From: Spirochaetaceae bacterium
GTDB lineage: Bacteria > Spirochaetota > Spirochaetia > Treponematales > Breznakiellaceae
Direction of reading: 5' to 3'
Assembly (NCBI GenBank): GCA_031278575.1
Contig: JAITKD010000011.1
Coordinates: 1 to 6,591 of the forward strand
Length of the DNA: 6,591 nucleotides
Below the pieces are notes generated by a model. It saw only the letters and a list, made by a program, of their open reading frames with translations, had not been told where the DNA came from and made no database searches. Position numbers and translations under genes: made by a program. Of the stretch, positions 1-6,174 are shown piece by piece; the stretch's first letter is position 1; each line of letters begins with the position of its first letter.

Positions 1-7
1 GGTGTAT

Positions 8-2446
8 ATGCAATACGGTTATTTTGACCACGGACGCCGGGAATATGTGATAAACCGGGTGGACGTGCCCGTTTCCTGGACGAATTATATCGGTATCCGG
101 GATATGTGCGGGGTTTTTAATCACACTGCGGGGGGATACCTGTTTTATAAGTCCCCGGAATACCACCGGATATCCCGGTTCAGGCCCAACGGCGTACCCA
201 TGGACCGGCCGGGCCACTACGTGTATGTCCGGGACGATGACGGCGGGGCGGCGGATTACTGGACCCTTTCCTGGCAGCCGGTGGGGAAGGCGTTGCGGGA
301 GGCGGACGGGGAGGCGGTCTATAGCTGCCGCCACGGCCTTTCCTACAGCGTCTACCAATGCGAGTACCGGGGGATCGCGGGTTCCCAGACCCTCTTTATC
401 CCCCCGGAGGACCCGGTGGAGCTCTGGGACGTGGCGTTGAAAAACAACTCCGGCAAAAAGCGGAACCTGAGCGTTTTCGCCTACCTGGAATTTTCCTTTC
501 ATCATATTGAAATGGACAATAAAAACTTCCAGATGAGCCTCTATTCCGCGGGGGCCTCGTATAAGGACGGAATCATCGAATTCGACCCCTTTTACGAGGA
601 CGGGGGGCAGCAGTTTTTTACCTCGGCCGGGGAAGAGGGCGCGGCCCCCGAAGGGTTCGACTGCCTGCGGGACCGGTTCATCGGCCCCTACCGGACCGAA
701 ACCAACCCCATCGCCGTGGAGCAGGGCCGCTGCGCCGGTTCCGCCGAGCTGGGGGGGAACCACTGCGGGGCCCTGCACCTGCGGTTGAGCCTGGAAGCCG
801 GGGAGGAGCGCCGCCTCCTCTTCATCCTGGGTGAGGGGACCCGGGAACAGGGGGCCGTTTTCCGGGAAAAATACCGGGACTTGCGGGCGGTGGACGCGGC
901 TTTTACGGCCCTGGGGGATTTCTGGACCAAAAAGCTGGAAAAACTCCAGGTTTCCACCCCCAACGAGGGGATGAACGCCATGCTCAACACCTGGACCCTC
1001 TACCAGTCGGAAATCAACGTCATGTTTTCCCGGTTCGCCTCGTTTATCGAGGTGGGGGGCCGGACCGGCCTGGGCTACCGGGATACGGCCCAGGATGCCA
1101 TGTGCATCCCCCATTCCAACCCGGAAAAATGCAGGAGCCGGATCATCGAACTGCTGCGGGGGCTGACCTCCCGGGGCTACGGCCTCCACCTCTTTCAACC
1201 TGAATGGTTTGAGGAGCAAAAAGAACCGGCCTTTAAATCCCCCACGGTGGTTCCCGCCCCGGACAAAAGCCGGATCGTCCACGGCATCAAGGACGTATGC
1301 GCCGACGACGCCCTGTGGCTTGTTCCGGCGGTTACCGAATACATCAAAGAAACCGGGGACTACGGTTTTGCCGATGAGGTCTATACCTACGCCGACGGCC
1401 TTGCCCCCGGCACGGTGTACGAACACCTGACGCGGATCCTGGACTTTTCCGCGGAGCAGGTGGGGCCCAACGGCATCTGCCGGGGGCTGCGGGCGGACTG
1501 GAACGACTGCCTCAACCTGGGGGGCGGCGAAAGCGCGATGGTTTCTTTCCTGCACCACTGGGCCCTGACCCACTTTATCGCCCTGGCGCGGCGTCTGGGC
1601 CGGGAGGCGGACGCGGAAAAATACGCGGCCCTGGCGGACAAGGTCCGGGCCGCCTGCGAGGGGGTTTTGTGGAACGGTTCCTGGTACACCCGGGGGATCA
1701 CCGCCACGGGCCGGAAAATCGGCGCGCCGGAAAACGTCGAGGGGAAGGTTTTTATGGAGAGCAACACCTGGGCGGTGTTGTCCGGCGCGGCTTCAGCGGA
1801 GCGGGGGCGGCGGGCCATGGACGCCGTGGACCGGTACCTCTACACCCCCTACGGGCTCAAGCTCTGCGCCCCGGCCTACACCAGGCCCGATGACGAGATC
1901 GGTTTTGTTACCCGGGTGTATCCGGGGGTAAAGGAAAACGCCGCGATTTTCAGCCACCCCAACCCCTGGGCCTGGGCCGCGGAAGCCGTCCTGGGCCGGG
2001 GGGACCGGGCGGTGAAGTTCTACGACGCCCTGTGCCCCTATTTTCAGAACGACCAGATCGAAGTCCGGGAGGCGGAACCCTACTCCTACTGCCAGTTTGT
2101 CATGGGGCCGGACCACCGCGCTTTTGGCCGGGCCCGGCACCCTTTTATGACCGGTTCCGCGGGGTGGAGCTACTTTGCCGCCACCCGTTACATCCTGGGG
2201 ATACGGCCCGGCTACGACGCCCTGGTCATTGACCCCTGCATCCCGCCGGAGTGGCCGGGCTTTACGGTCCGCCGGGTCTGGCGGGGCGCGGTCTACGAGA
2301 TTGAGGTAACCAACCCCCGTGGGGTGAGCAAGGGGGTGGGGGAATGCCGCCTGAACGGAAGCCCCCCGGAACGGGCCGCCACGGGCGCGCGGGTCCCGGC
2401 CCAGGCCGCGGGTAGCGTTAACCGGGTTGCGGTGGTCATGGGCTGA
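8..2446 (+). CDS. chbP: N,N'-diacetylchitobiose phosphorylase, glycoside hydrolase family 94
   Basis: This cytoplasmic enzyme would split (GlcNAc)2 with phosphate into GlcNAc-1-phosphate and GlcNAc, saving ATP compared with hydrolysis. The ATG at 8 gives 812 residues beginning MQYGYFDHGRREYVI, matching the family start; Vibrio ChBP is about 800 residues. A GTG two codons earlier is also in frame, and the ribosome site lies outside the window. The N-terminal beta-sandwich covers roughly residues 1-270, followed by a helical linker and an (alpha/alpha)6 barrel. RADWNDCLNLGGGE places the catalytic acid at Asp500. GGRTGLGYRDT (351-360), His650 in SHPNPW, and Thr715-Gly716 in MTGSAGW match the sugar and phosphate site as I remember it. 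Whole stretches such as SFIEVGGRTGLGYRDTAQDA and AIFSHPNPWAW agree with chitobiose rather than cellobiose phosphorylases, so I prefer that substrate. No signal peptide is visible. The gene is convergent with acsV. Family is very secure; substrate is inferred from remembered homologues. Confidence 0.9.
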   Translation: MQYGYFDHGRREYVINRVDVPVSWTNYIGIRDMCGVFNHTAGGYLFYKSPEYHRISRFRPNGVPMDRPGHYVYVRDDDGGAADYWTLSWQPVGKALREADGEAVYSCRHGLSYSVYQCEYRGIAGSQTLFIPPEDPVELWDVALKNNSGKKRNLSVFAYLEFSFHHIEMDNKNFQMSLYSAGASYKDGIIEFDPFYEDGGQQFFTSAGEEGAAPEGFDCLRDRFIGPYRTETNPIAVEQGRCAGSAELGGNHCGALHLRLSLEAGEERRLLFILGEGTREQGAVFREKYRDLRAVDAAFTALGDFWTKKLEKLQVSTPNEGMNAMLNTWTLYQSEINVMFSRFASFIEVGGRTGLGYRDTAQDAMCIPHSNPEKCRSRIIELLRGLTSRGYGLHLFQPEWFEEQKEPAFKSPTVVPAPDKSRIVHGIKDVCADDALWLVPAVTEYIKETGDYGFADEVYTYADGLAPGTVYEHLTRILDFSAEQVGPNGICRGLRADWNDCLNLGGGESAMVSFLHHWALTHFIALARRLGREADAEKYAALADKVRAACEGVLWNGSWYTRGITATGRKIGAPENVEGKVFMESNTWAVLSGAASAERGRRAMDAVDRYLYTPYGLKLCAPAYTRPDDEIGFVTRVYPGVKENAAIFSHPNPWAWAAEAVLGRGDRAVKFYDALCPYFQNDQIEVREAEPYSYCQFVMGPDHRAFGRARHPFMTGSAGWSYFAATRYILGIRPGYDALVIDPCIPPEWPGFTVRRVWRGAVYEIEVTNPRGVSKGVGECRLNGSPPERAATGARVPAQAAGSVNRVAVVMG

Positions 2447-2617
2447 TATGCCGGCGCTGGCGCTCAAAACCACGGGTTGACCAGCGGCCGTAAAGGTCGC
2501 GGCAGCGGCAGTTCCGGCGGCTTTTAAGGCCATACCGCTCGTGCCCAATGTCAGGGTTGAGGTAGTGTCGGTAGCGGTGATAACCTCAGCATCAACTGTA
2601 TGGCTTTTCAGGGGCAA
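2447..2617 (-). pseudogene. Possible protein-coding remnant (57 codons, no start or stop of its own)
   Basis: The gap between the phosphorylase and acsV reads on the minus strand as a Thr/Ala/Val-rich stretch containing VDAEVITATDTTSTLTLG and AAATFTAAGQPVVLSASAG. It looks like beta-rich surface or phage structural protein rather than the Arg/Pro-rich noise typical of antisense frames in this DNA. It has no ATG start and runs on without a stop into the antisense of the phosphorylase gene, so it cannot be an intact gene. A neighbouring minus frame ends at 2592 with a Gly/Gln/Lys-rich stretch and could join it through a single frameshift, but this is speculative. Low GC-run content compared with the flanking genes is compatible with foreign origin. 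I do not recognise a family. Confidence 0.2.
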
Positions 2618-2671
2618 AAGAACCTTGTTTTTCGGAACCCAGGCGCTCCCCCTTCTTACCTTGTTGACCCT

Positions 2672-2688
2672 GCGGGGTCTGACCCCGT
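2672..2688. repeat. REP-like palindrome (GGGGTCTGACCCC core)
   Basis: CGGGGT at 2673-2678 and ACCCCG at 2682-2687 form a perfect 6-bp stem around the trinucleotide CTG, with a further G-T pair outside. The core resembles extragenic palindromes scattered through many bacterial genomes. No T-run follows on either strand, so it is a poor intrinsic terminator, though it lies where one could serve both convergent genes. Only one copy occurs in this window. Confidence 0.4.
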
Positions 2689-2721
2689 TGCCCGAATTCC
2701 CCGCCCCCGCCGGATTCCTCC

Positions 2722-4665
2722 TCAGCCGCCTTCCCCGCCGCGTTCAAAAAGGCTCCCGTCGGTGTGGGGCAGGAAACAGGCGGCGACGAATTCATCCATG
2801 TAGCCCGGATGGGAGGAGAGTTCCAGGTAGGTCATGCCCCGGCTGATTTCCGTAACCTTTTGGGCGGCTCCCCGGGAACCGGCCATGGCGTAGGCCCCGG
2901 AGAGGGAACTGTTGCCGATATAATGGTAGCGTTCCAGGGGGAGGTTGGGGAACATACCGATTCGGATGGCGTTTTCCACGTTGATGCCGCTGCCGATGCC
3001 CCCGGCGATGTACACCTCCTCGATAACGTCCACGGTAAGGTCCAGGCTGACCAGCATGGTCCTGATGGCGGAGAAGATCGCCCCCTTGGCCCGGATAAAG
3101 TTGTCGATGTCCCCCTCGGTCAGGGCCAGATCCCGGCGGGTTTCCGTTTCCCCGGCAAAGGCGGCGATATAACTGGCCATACCCCACTCGTCCCGGCGGA
3201 CCCGTGGGCCTTCCCGGATGAACTTTCCCCGGGCGTTGATGATTCCGCAGCGGAAAAGCTCCCCGATAAGGTCGATGAGCCCGGAACCGCAGAACCCGCC
3301 GGGTTTTTGGCCGGCGGGGCCGATGATCCGGAGGGCCGGTTCCATGGTTTCCCGATCAACGCCGCAGGCTTCGACGGCCCCGTCGGTGGCCCGCATACCG
3401 CAGCTGATGTCCCCCCCCTCAAAGGCGGGGCCCGCGGAGCAGGCGCAGGACATAAGAAAATCGGCGTTTCCAAACACCAGTTCCCCGTTGGTTCCCAGGT
3501 CTATAAGCAGGGAGAGGGCTTCTTTTTTGTACACCCCCGAGGAAAAGACGCCGGCGGTGATATCCCCCCCCACGTAACTGCCGATGCCGGGGGCGGTGGT
3601 TACTTCCGCGTCGGGGTGCAGGCCAAGGCCCGTCTCGCTCCCCCGGAGGGTTTCCCCTTCAAAAAAGGCCGGTACATAGGGTTCCAGCCGCAGGTAGGCC
3701 GGGTTAACCGCCAAAAACAGGTGGGTCATGGTGGTGTTGGCCGCCACCGCGGCCCGGTAAATGCTTTCCGGGCCGATTCCCCCCTTCTTGCAAAGGGCCC
3801 GGATCAGGGGGGCGATACATTCCTCAATCACCGCCCGTTGCAGGCGTTCCAGGCCGCCGGGGCGGGAGCTTTCGATGATCCGGTTGATCACGTCCGCCCC
3901 GTAGCGGATCTGGCCGTTCCCCGCGGAGCCGAGGGCCAGGGGCTCACCGGTGGGGAGGTCAAAAAGGAGGATGGAAACCGAGGTAGTCCCGATGTCTATG
4001 GCAAGCCCCCCCAGGACCGGGTCCGGCGCATTCCGGGGGAATAGGTTGAGGATGCGGTCTTCCCCGGCCCCGCGGGCAAGGACGCAGGTTACCGAAAAAT
4101 CCGCCTCCCGCAGCGCGGCGGGGAGTTTCCGCTGGGCGTGGAGGCTGAGTCTGAGGGGGGGCGCCCCTTCCCCCCGGTGTTTTTCCAGGGCCGACAGGAG
4201 CCGTTCCCGGTCCGCCATGGGGTTTTCCGGATCCGGCCGGGGCAGGGTGATGCTGAGGGTTTCAAGGCCGCTGTCCCCGGTAAAGCCCAGGGCGCGCAGT
4301 TCCTCCCGCAGGGCGGAAAAGACCGCCTGTTCCCGTTCCCCCTCGCTTATCTTGATACGGCTTTGATAGGCCAAACCGCTGGGGGGAACCAGGACCACCA
4401 TATCCGACCGGGCCCGGGATGCACAGGCCAGCCGGAAGCCCTGGGCGTACTCCTCCCGGGATATATGGCGGCCCGGCTCGCTTTCCGCTTCCCCGGAAAT
4501 CACCCTAACCCGGCACTTTCCGCAGGTACCGTTCCCGGAACAGGGCGCATCCAGGGGGATCTCCGCCCGTTTTGCCGCGTCCAGGAGGGATTCATCCCCG
4601 GATACGATAACGGTCCGGTCCTCGTGCCCCTCCGCCCGGAATAATAACGTATAGGCGCCGTCCAT
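2722..4665 (-). CDS. acsV: Reductive activator of corrinoid iron-sulfur protein (RACo/AcsV-like ASKHA ferredoxin, DUF4445)
   Basis: Proteins of this family use ATP to drive one-electron reduction of inactive Co(II) to Co(I) in the corrinoid iron-sulfur protein that carries methyl groups to acetyl-CoA synthase. The 647-residue product has an N-terminal [2Fe-2S] domain with Cys42, Cys48, Cys51 (CSGNGTCGKC, CX5CX2C) and Cys81 (RLACAS). A linker follows to about residue 215, then an ASKHA ATPase core with phosphate-1 loop LAIDIGTTSVSI (221-232), the DUF4445-type NTTMTHLFLAVNP (310-322), phosphate-2 loop LLIDLGTNGELVFG (387-400) and adenosine motif IAGGIGSG (553-560). There is no C-terminal CXXCXXC cluster, which argues against RamA-type activators. 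The start is fixed by TGA directly upstream in frame (minus-strand reading of 4666-4668). No Shine-Dalgarno is visible. acsB lies on the same strand upstream, supporting AcsV over an activator of another methyltransferase. Two 8-G runs occur in the coding strand. Confidence 0.85.
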   Translation of the reverse strand: MDGAYTLLFRAEGHEDRTVIVSGDESLLDAAKRAEIPLDAPCSGNGTCGKCRVRVISGEAESEPGRHISREEYAQGFRLACASRARSDMVVLVPPSGLAYQSRIKISEGEREQAVFSALREELRALGFTGDSGLETLSITLPRPDPENPMADRERLLSALEKHRGEGAPPLRLSLHAQRKLPAALREADFSVTCVLARGAGEDRILNLFPRNAPDPVLGGLAIDIGTTSVSILLFDLPTGEPLALGSAGNGQIRYGADVINRIIESSRPGGLERLQRAVIEECIAPLIRALCKKGGIGPESIYRAAVAANTTMTHLFLAVNPAYLRLEPYVPAFFEGETLRGSETGLGLHPDAEVTTAPGIGSYVGGDITAGVFSSGVYKKEALSLLIDLGTNGELVFGNADFLMSCACSAGPAFEGGDISCGMRATDGAVEACGVDRETMEPALRIIGPAGQKPGGFCGSGLIDLIGELFRCGIINARGKFIREGPRVRRDEWGMASYIAAFAGETETRRDLALTEGDIDNFIRAKGAIFSAIRTMLVSLDLTVDVIEEVYIAGGIGSGINVENAIRIGMFPNLPLERYHYIGNSSLSGAYAMAGSRGAAQKVTEISRGMTYLELSSHPGYMDEFVAACFLPHTDGSLFERGGEGG

Positions 4666-4671
4666 TCAGAC

Positions 4672-4700
4672 ATTATTTTCTCAATTCTTTTTTATTTCAA
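4672..4700 (-). promoter_or_regulatory. Candidate sigma-70-type promoter for acsV, placed for a leaderless mRNA
   Basis: On the minus strand TTGAAA (4700-4695) and AATAAT (4677-4672) are separated by exactly 17 bp, and each box is one mismatch from consensus. The -10 box ends six bases before the acsV ATG, which would put transcription start at or within a base of the A at 4665. This fits the lack of any Shine-Dalgarno in front of acsV. The start site itself is inferred. Confidence 0.5.
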
Positions 4701-4707
4701 GGGGGGG
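4701..4707. repeat. Homopolymeric G7 tract abutting the acsV -35 box
   Basis: Seven consecutive G on the plus strand (C7 in the direction of acsV) lie directly next to the -35 hexamer in otherwise AT-rich DNA. Homopolymer G tracts near promoters vary in length and expression in other treponemes, but seven is short for that and G/C runs are common throughout this window. Confidence 0.35.
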
Positions 4708-4737
4708 ATAAAACACTCAAGGCGGCGCCATTGGACA

Positions 4738-4778
4738 AAAGCCCGTTTTCCGGGGCCAACGGGCTTTCCCAAAGCCCG
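4738..4778. terminator. Three-arm inverted repeat: two mutually exclusive hairpins, terminator-like on the minus strand
   Basis: AAAGCCCGTT (4738-4747) pairs perfectly with AACGGGCTTT (4758-4767) over 10 bp around a 10-base loop. The same middle arm, as CGGGCTTT (4760-4767), also pairs with AAAGCCCG (4771-4778) over 8 bp around CCC, so only one hairpin can form at a time. Read on the minus strand the first hairpin ends in CTTTTG, so it could stop transcripts entering from the acsB side. It lies upstream of both divergent promoters, so neither promoter's own transcript would include it. Confidence 0.5.
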
Positions 4779-4823
4779 GTTCATTGAAAATTCCGCTGTT
4801 TTAAAAATTGCCATTCAAAATAT

Positions 4824-4853
4824 TTGACATTCTCACGTATTATTAATTATAGT
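4824..4853 (+). promoter_or_regulatory. Candidate sigma-70-type promoter for the envelope protein gene
   Basis: A perfect TTGACA (4824-4829) and TATAGT (4848-4853) are spaced 18 bp apart in very AT-rich DNA. Transcription would start near 4860-4861, giving a leader of about 111 bases before the ATG at 4972, and the first base or two would be the ATG of the upstream ORF at 4861. Confidence 0.6.
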
Positions 4854-4860
4854 ATAAAAT

Positions 4861-4959
4861 ATGGATAATTATGGGAATTTTTTTATTGGTGTACCCGTGG
4901 GTACGATAAAAAATATATTAAGATTTCAGGACCGCCGCCGTGACGGCCGTCTTTTATAA
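4861..4959 (+). CDS. Upstream ORF of 32 codons, possible leader peptide or degraded helix-turn-helix remnant
   Basis: ATG at 4861 opens a 32-residue frame ending at TAA (4957-4959). It includes IGVPVGTIKNILRFQ and an Arg-rich end RRRDGRLL. The segment GVPVGTIK resembles the recognition helix of region 4 in ECF sigma factors (typical form GxPVGTVKSRL), but it is encoded largely by the palindrome GTACCCGTGGGTAC, so chance is possible. An in-frame TAA at 4855-4857 rules out a longer start. The candidate promoter would start transcription at or one base before the ATG. The frame is the same as that of the next gene, separated only by the TAA and four codons. No Shine-Dalgarno is seen. It may be a leader peptide, a remnant, or not translated. 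Confidence 0.3.
   Translation: MDNYGNFFIGVPVGTIKNILRFQDRRRDGRLL
4891..4904. promoter_or_regulatory. Dyad GTACCC-GT-GGGTAC, possible operator
   Basis: Two perfect 6-base arms around a 2-base centre lie about 30-45 bases downstream of the predicted transcription start of the envelope gene. This is a position where a dimeric repressor could act. As RNA the 2-base loop would not form a good hairpin, so a DNA-binding site is the likelier use. No regulator is identified. Confidence 0.3.
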
Positions 4960-4965
4960 ATCCTG
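4927..4965 (+). promoter_or_regulatory. Leader stem-loop with terminator-like inner hairpin
   Basis: Within the predicted leader, GAC-C-GCCG (4930-4937) pairs with CGGC-C-GTC (4944-4951) as 3 plus 4 bp with one C-C mismatch and loop CCGTGA, followed by TCTTTT. An alternative outer stem CAGGA (4927-4931) with TCCTG (4961-4965) would bring the fold to within seven bases of the ATG at 4972. This could act as an attenuator or hide the ribosome entry site, which otherwise has no recognisable Shine-Dalgarno. The stem is short and imperfect. Confidence 0.3.
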
Positions 4966-4971
4966 GCCGAG

Positions 4972-6174
4972 ATGATCTATCCGCGTTTTAACGAAAATAC
5001 CTTTCAAAAAAAGTCAAGATTGCTTTTGTTGGTGATGGGTTTTCTATTACTAATATCCTATGGGGGAAACGCCCAGACCGCGCCCGCCGATACCGCGACG
5101 GATGTGGCAATCATGCCGTTTTTGGGTTCCGATGATCCGGGAAACACCCTTCAGCTTTTCGACGCGGTTCTTTCGGAAATGACTAACCTGGAGAATTACG
5201 TTCCCCGGGAGGTATCGGCAGACTCGTACCCGGAGATTCTCGATTTACGCCCCGATGAGCCGCCGGAATCGGGATACCTGGGGGACTCAAAATACGTCCT
5301 GACCGGGGAATTTTACCTTGATGTCGAGGATCTGCAACACCTTCAGCTCTGGCTGTGGAATTCCGAAACAGGAAGGCTGGTGTATACCGATGAACTGGTG
5401 AGCGAAGATTACGAAGAAGCCGTATCGTATATGCCCTCGCTGGTGAACTGGATTTTATCCCAGATTCCCCGGGAAGAGCCGGTTGCCGGGGGAGAAGTAA
5501 TTACGGATATAGCAGCGGAGCCCGCCGATACCGATACCGATACTGACACCGACACCGCTCCCCCACAGGAGGTAGAAAAGCGGCGTATTTTCCGGGGAGA
5601 GTTATATGCGGGTTTCCGGGGAGGCGCGTCCTTCAATACCTATTCCATCATCCAGAAGATCGGGGGGTACGCCGGCGGCATGAGCCAAAGTTTCGCCTAT
5701 GAAGTCGCCTTTCTTGCGGACTTTAGGATATTCCGTTTTTTTGGTATCCAGGCGGAGGCGATTTTTAACCCCGATACTTTTAACGCGGCCAAAGCGGTGC
5801 AGAACAACTCCGTCATCGACCGCGCTGATTCCCTGTCCATGACCTTCCCCCTCTTGCTCAAGATCCCCCTTGATCTTGGCGCCTTTTACCTATCCTTCTA
5901 TACCGGTCCCTATGCGACGATACCCCTGGGAAACGCGAAGATACAATCCAACGCGGAAGCGGGAACCTACGCCAGCAAAATGACTCCGCCCCTTGGTTTT
6001 ATGTTCGGGTTAGATCTCGGGTTCACCCTGGGGCCCGGAAAGTTACTTCTGGACGCGCGTTACGGCAGGGACTTTGGGATAACGGTTATTCAAAATTCCC
6101 TGCAGCTTCCGTATACCCGGGACCGGATATCCGTATCCCTGGGCTATAAATTCCTCCTGTGGAACCGTAAATAG
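4972..6174 (+). CDS. Exported two-domain envelope protein: TolB-N/LpoB-like domain plus outer-membrane beta-barrel
   Basis: I do not recognise a named gene. The 400-residue product has a type I signal peptide: a 16-residue n-region ending KKSR, a hydrophobic core LLLLVMGFLLLISY, and probable cleavage after GGNA (residue 34). No lipobox Cys is present. Residues about 44-165 (VAIMPFLGSDD, YVLTGEF, LQLWLWNSETGRLVYTDEL) look like the alpha/beta TolB-N/LpoB fold common in exported treponemal proteins. An Asp-Thr linker (186-195) follows. Residues about 207-400 show alternating aromatic and glycine strands (ELYAGFRGGASF, FYLSFYTGPYATIPLG, ISVSLGYKFLLW), consistent with an eight-stranded OmpA-type barrel. 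The likely picture is a barrel anchoring a soluble periplasmic domain. ATG 4972 is chosen because it supplies the positive n-region and the frame closes at TAA 4957. No Shine-Dalgarno is evident. The gene is convergent with acsB, divergent from acsV and less GC-rich than both. Confidence 0.75.
   Translation: MIYPRFNENTFQKKSRLLLLVMGFLLLISYGGNAQTAPADTATDVAIMPFLGSDDPGNTLQLFDAVLSEMTNLENYVPREVSADSYPEILDLRPDEPPESGYLGDSKYVLTGEFYLDVEDLQHLQLWLWNSETGRLVYTDELVSEDYEEAVSYMPSLVNWILSQIPREEPVAGGEVITDIAAEPADTDTDTDTDTAPPQEVEKRRIFRGELYAGFRGGASFNTYSIIQKIGGYAGGMSQSFAYEVAFLADFRIFRFFGIQAEAIFNPDTFNAAKAVQNNSVIDRADSLSMTFPLLLKIPLDLGAFYLSFYTGPYATIPLGNAKIQSNAEAGTYASKMTPPLGFMFGLDLGFTLGPGKLLLDARYGRDFGITVIQNSLQLPYTRDRISVSLGYKFLLWNRK
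5527..5556 (+). repeat. Five-unit hexanucleotide tandem repeat encoding (Asp-Thr)5
   Basis: Five copies of a GAT/GAC-ACC/ACT hexamer run in frame and encode residues 186-195 of the envelope protein. The first two are identical GATACC and the later ones differ only at synonymous third positions. Length change by one unit would keep the frame and only alter the linker between the two domains. Confidence 0.8.

Noticed and set aside
2..7. GTG at 2 as the start of the phosphorylase
   Set aside because: Family proteins begin M-x-YGYFD, matching ATG at 8; the GTG would add only two residues, and the upstream context is missing.
1793..2617. 274-codon minus-strand frame overlapping the phosphorylase end
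   Set aside because: It starts with TTG and most of it is an Arg/Gly/Pro-rich shadow of the phosphorylase; only the part outside that gene (2447-2617) looks protein-like and is listed as a possible remnant.
2592..2795. Minus-strand Gly/Gln/Lys-rich, collagen-like frame
   Set aside because: It starts inside acsV out of frame, is low in complexity because of G runs, and has no Gly-X-Y periodicity over a useful length.
2764..4044. 426-codon open frame on the plus strand across acsV
   Set aside because: It is antisense to a clearly conserved protein, rich in Gly/Pro/Asp/His with no recognisable domain; long antisense frames are expected in GC-rich DNA with this codon bias.
4138..4644. 168-codon plus-strand frame opposite the ferredoxin domain of acsV
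   Set aside because: Antisense shadow with no motif; the acsV ferredoxin cysteines are on the opposite strand.
2722..4665. RamA-type methyltransferase activator instead of AcsV
   Set aside because: The iron-sulfur motif is an N-terminal CX5CX2C [2Fe-2S] type and there is no C-terminal cysteine cluster; nearby acsB also favours AcsV, though activation of another corrinoid protein is not excluded.
5526..5557. CRISPR or intergenic tandem array
   Set aside because: The repeat is a 6-bp in-frame coding repeat with no spacers; no CRISPR-like array occurs anywhere in the window.
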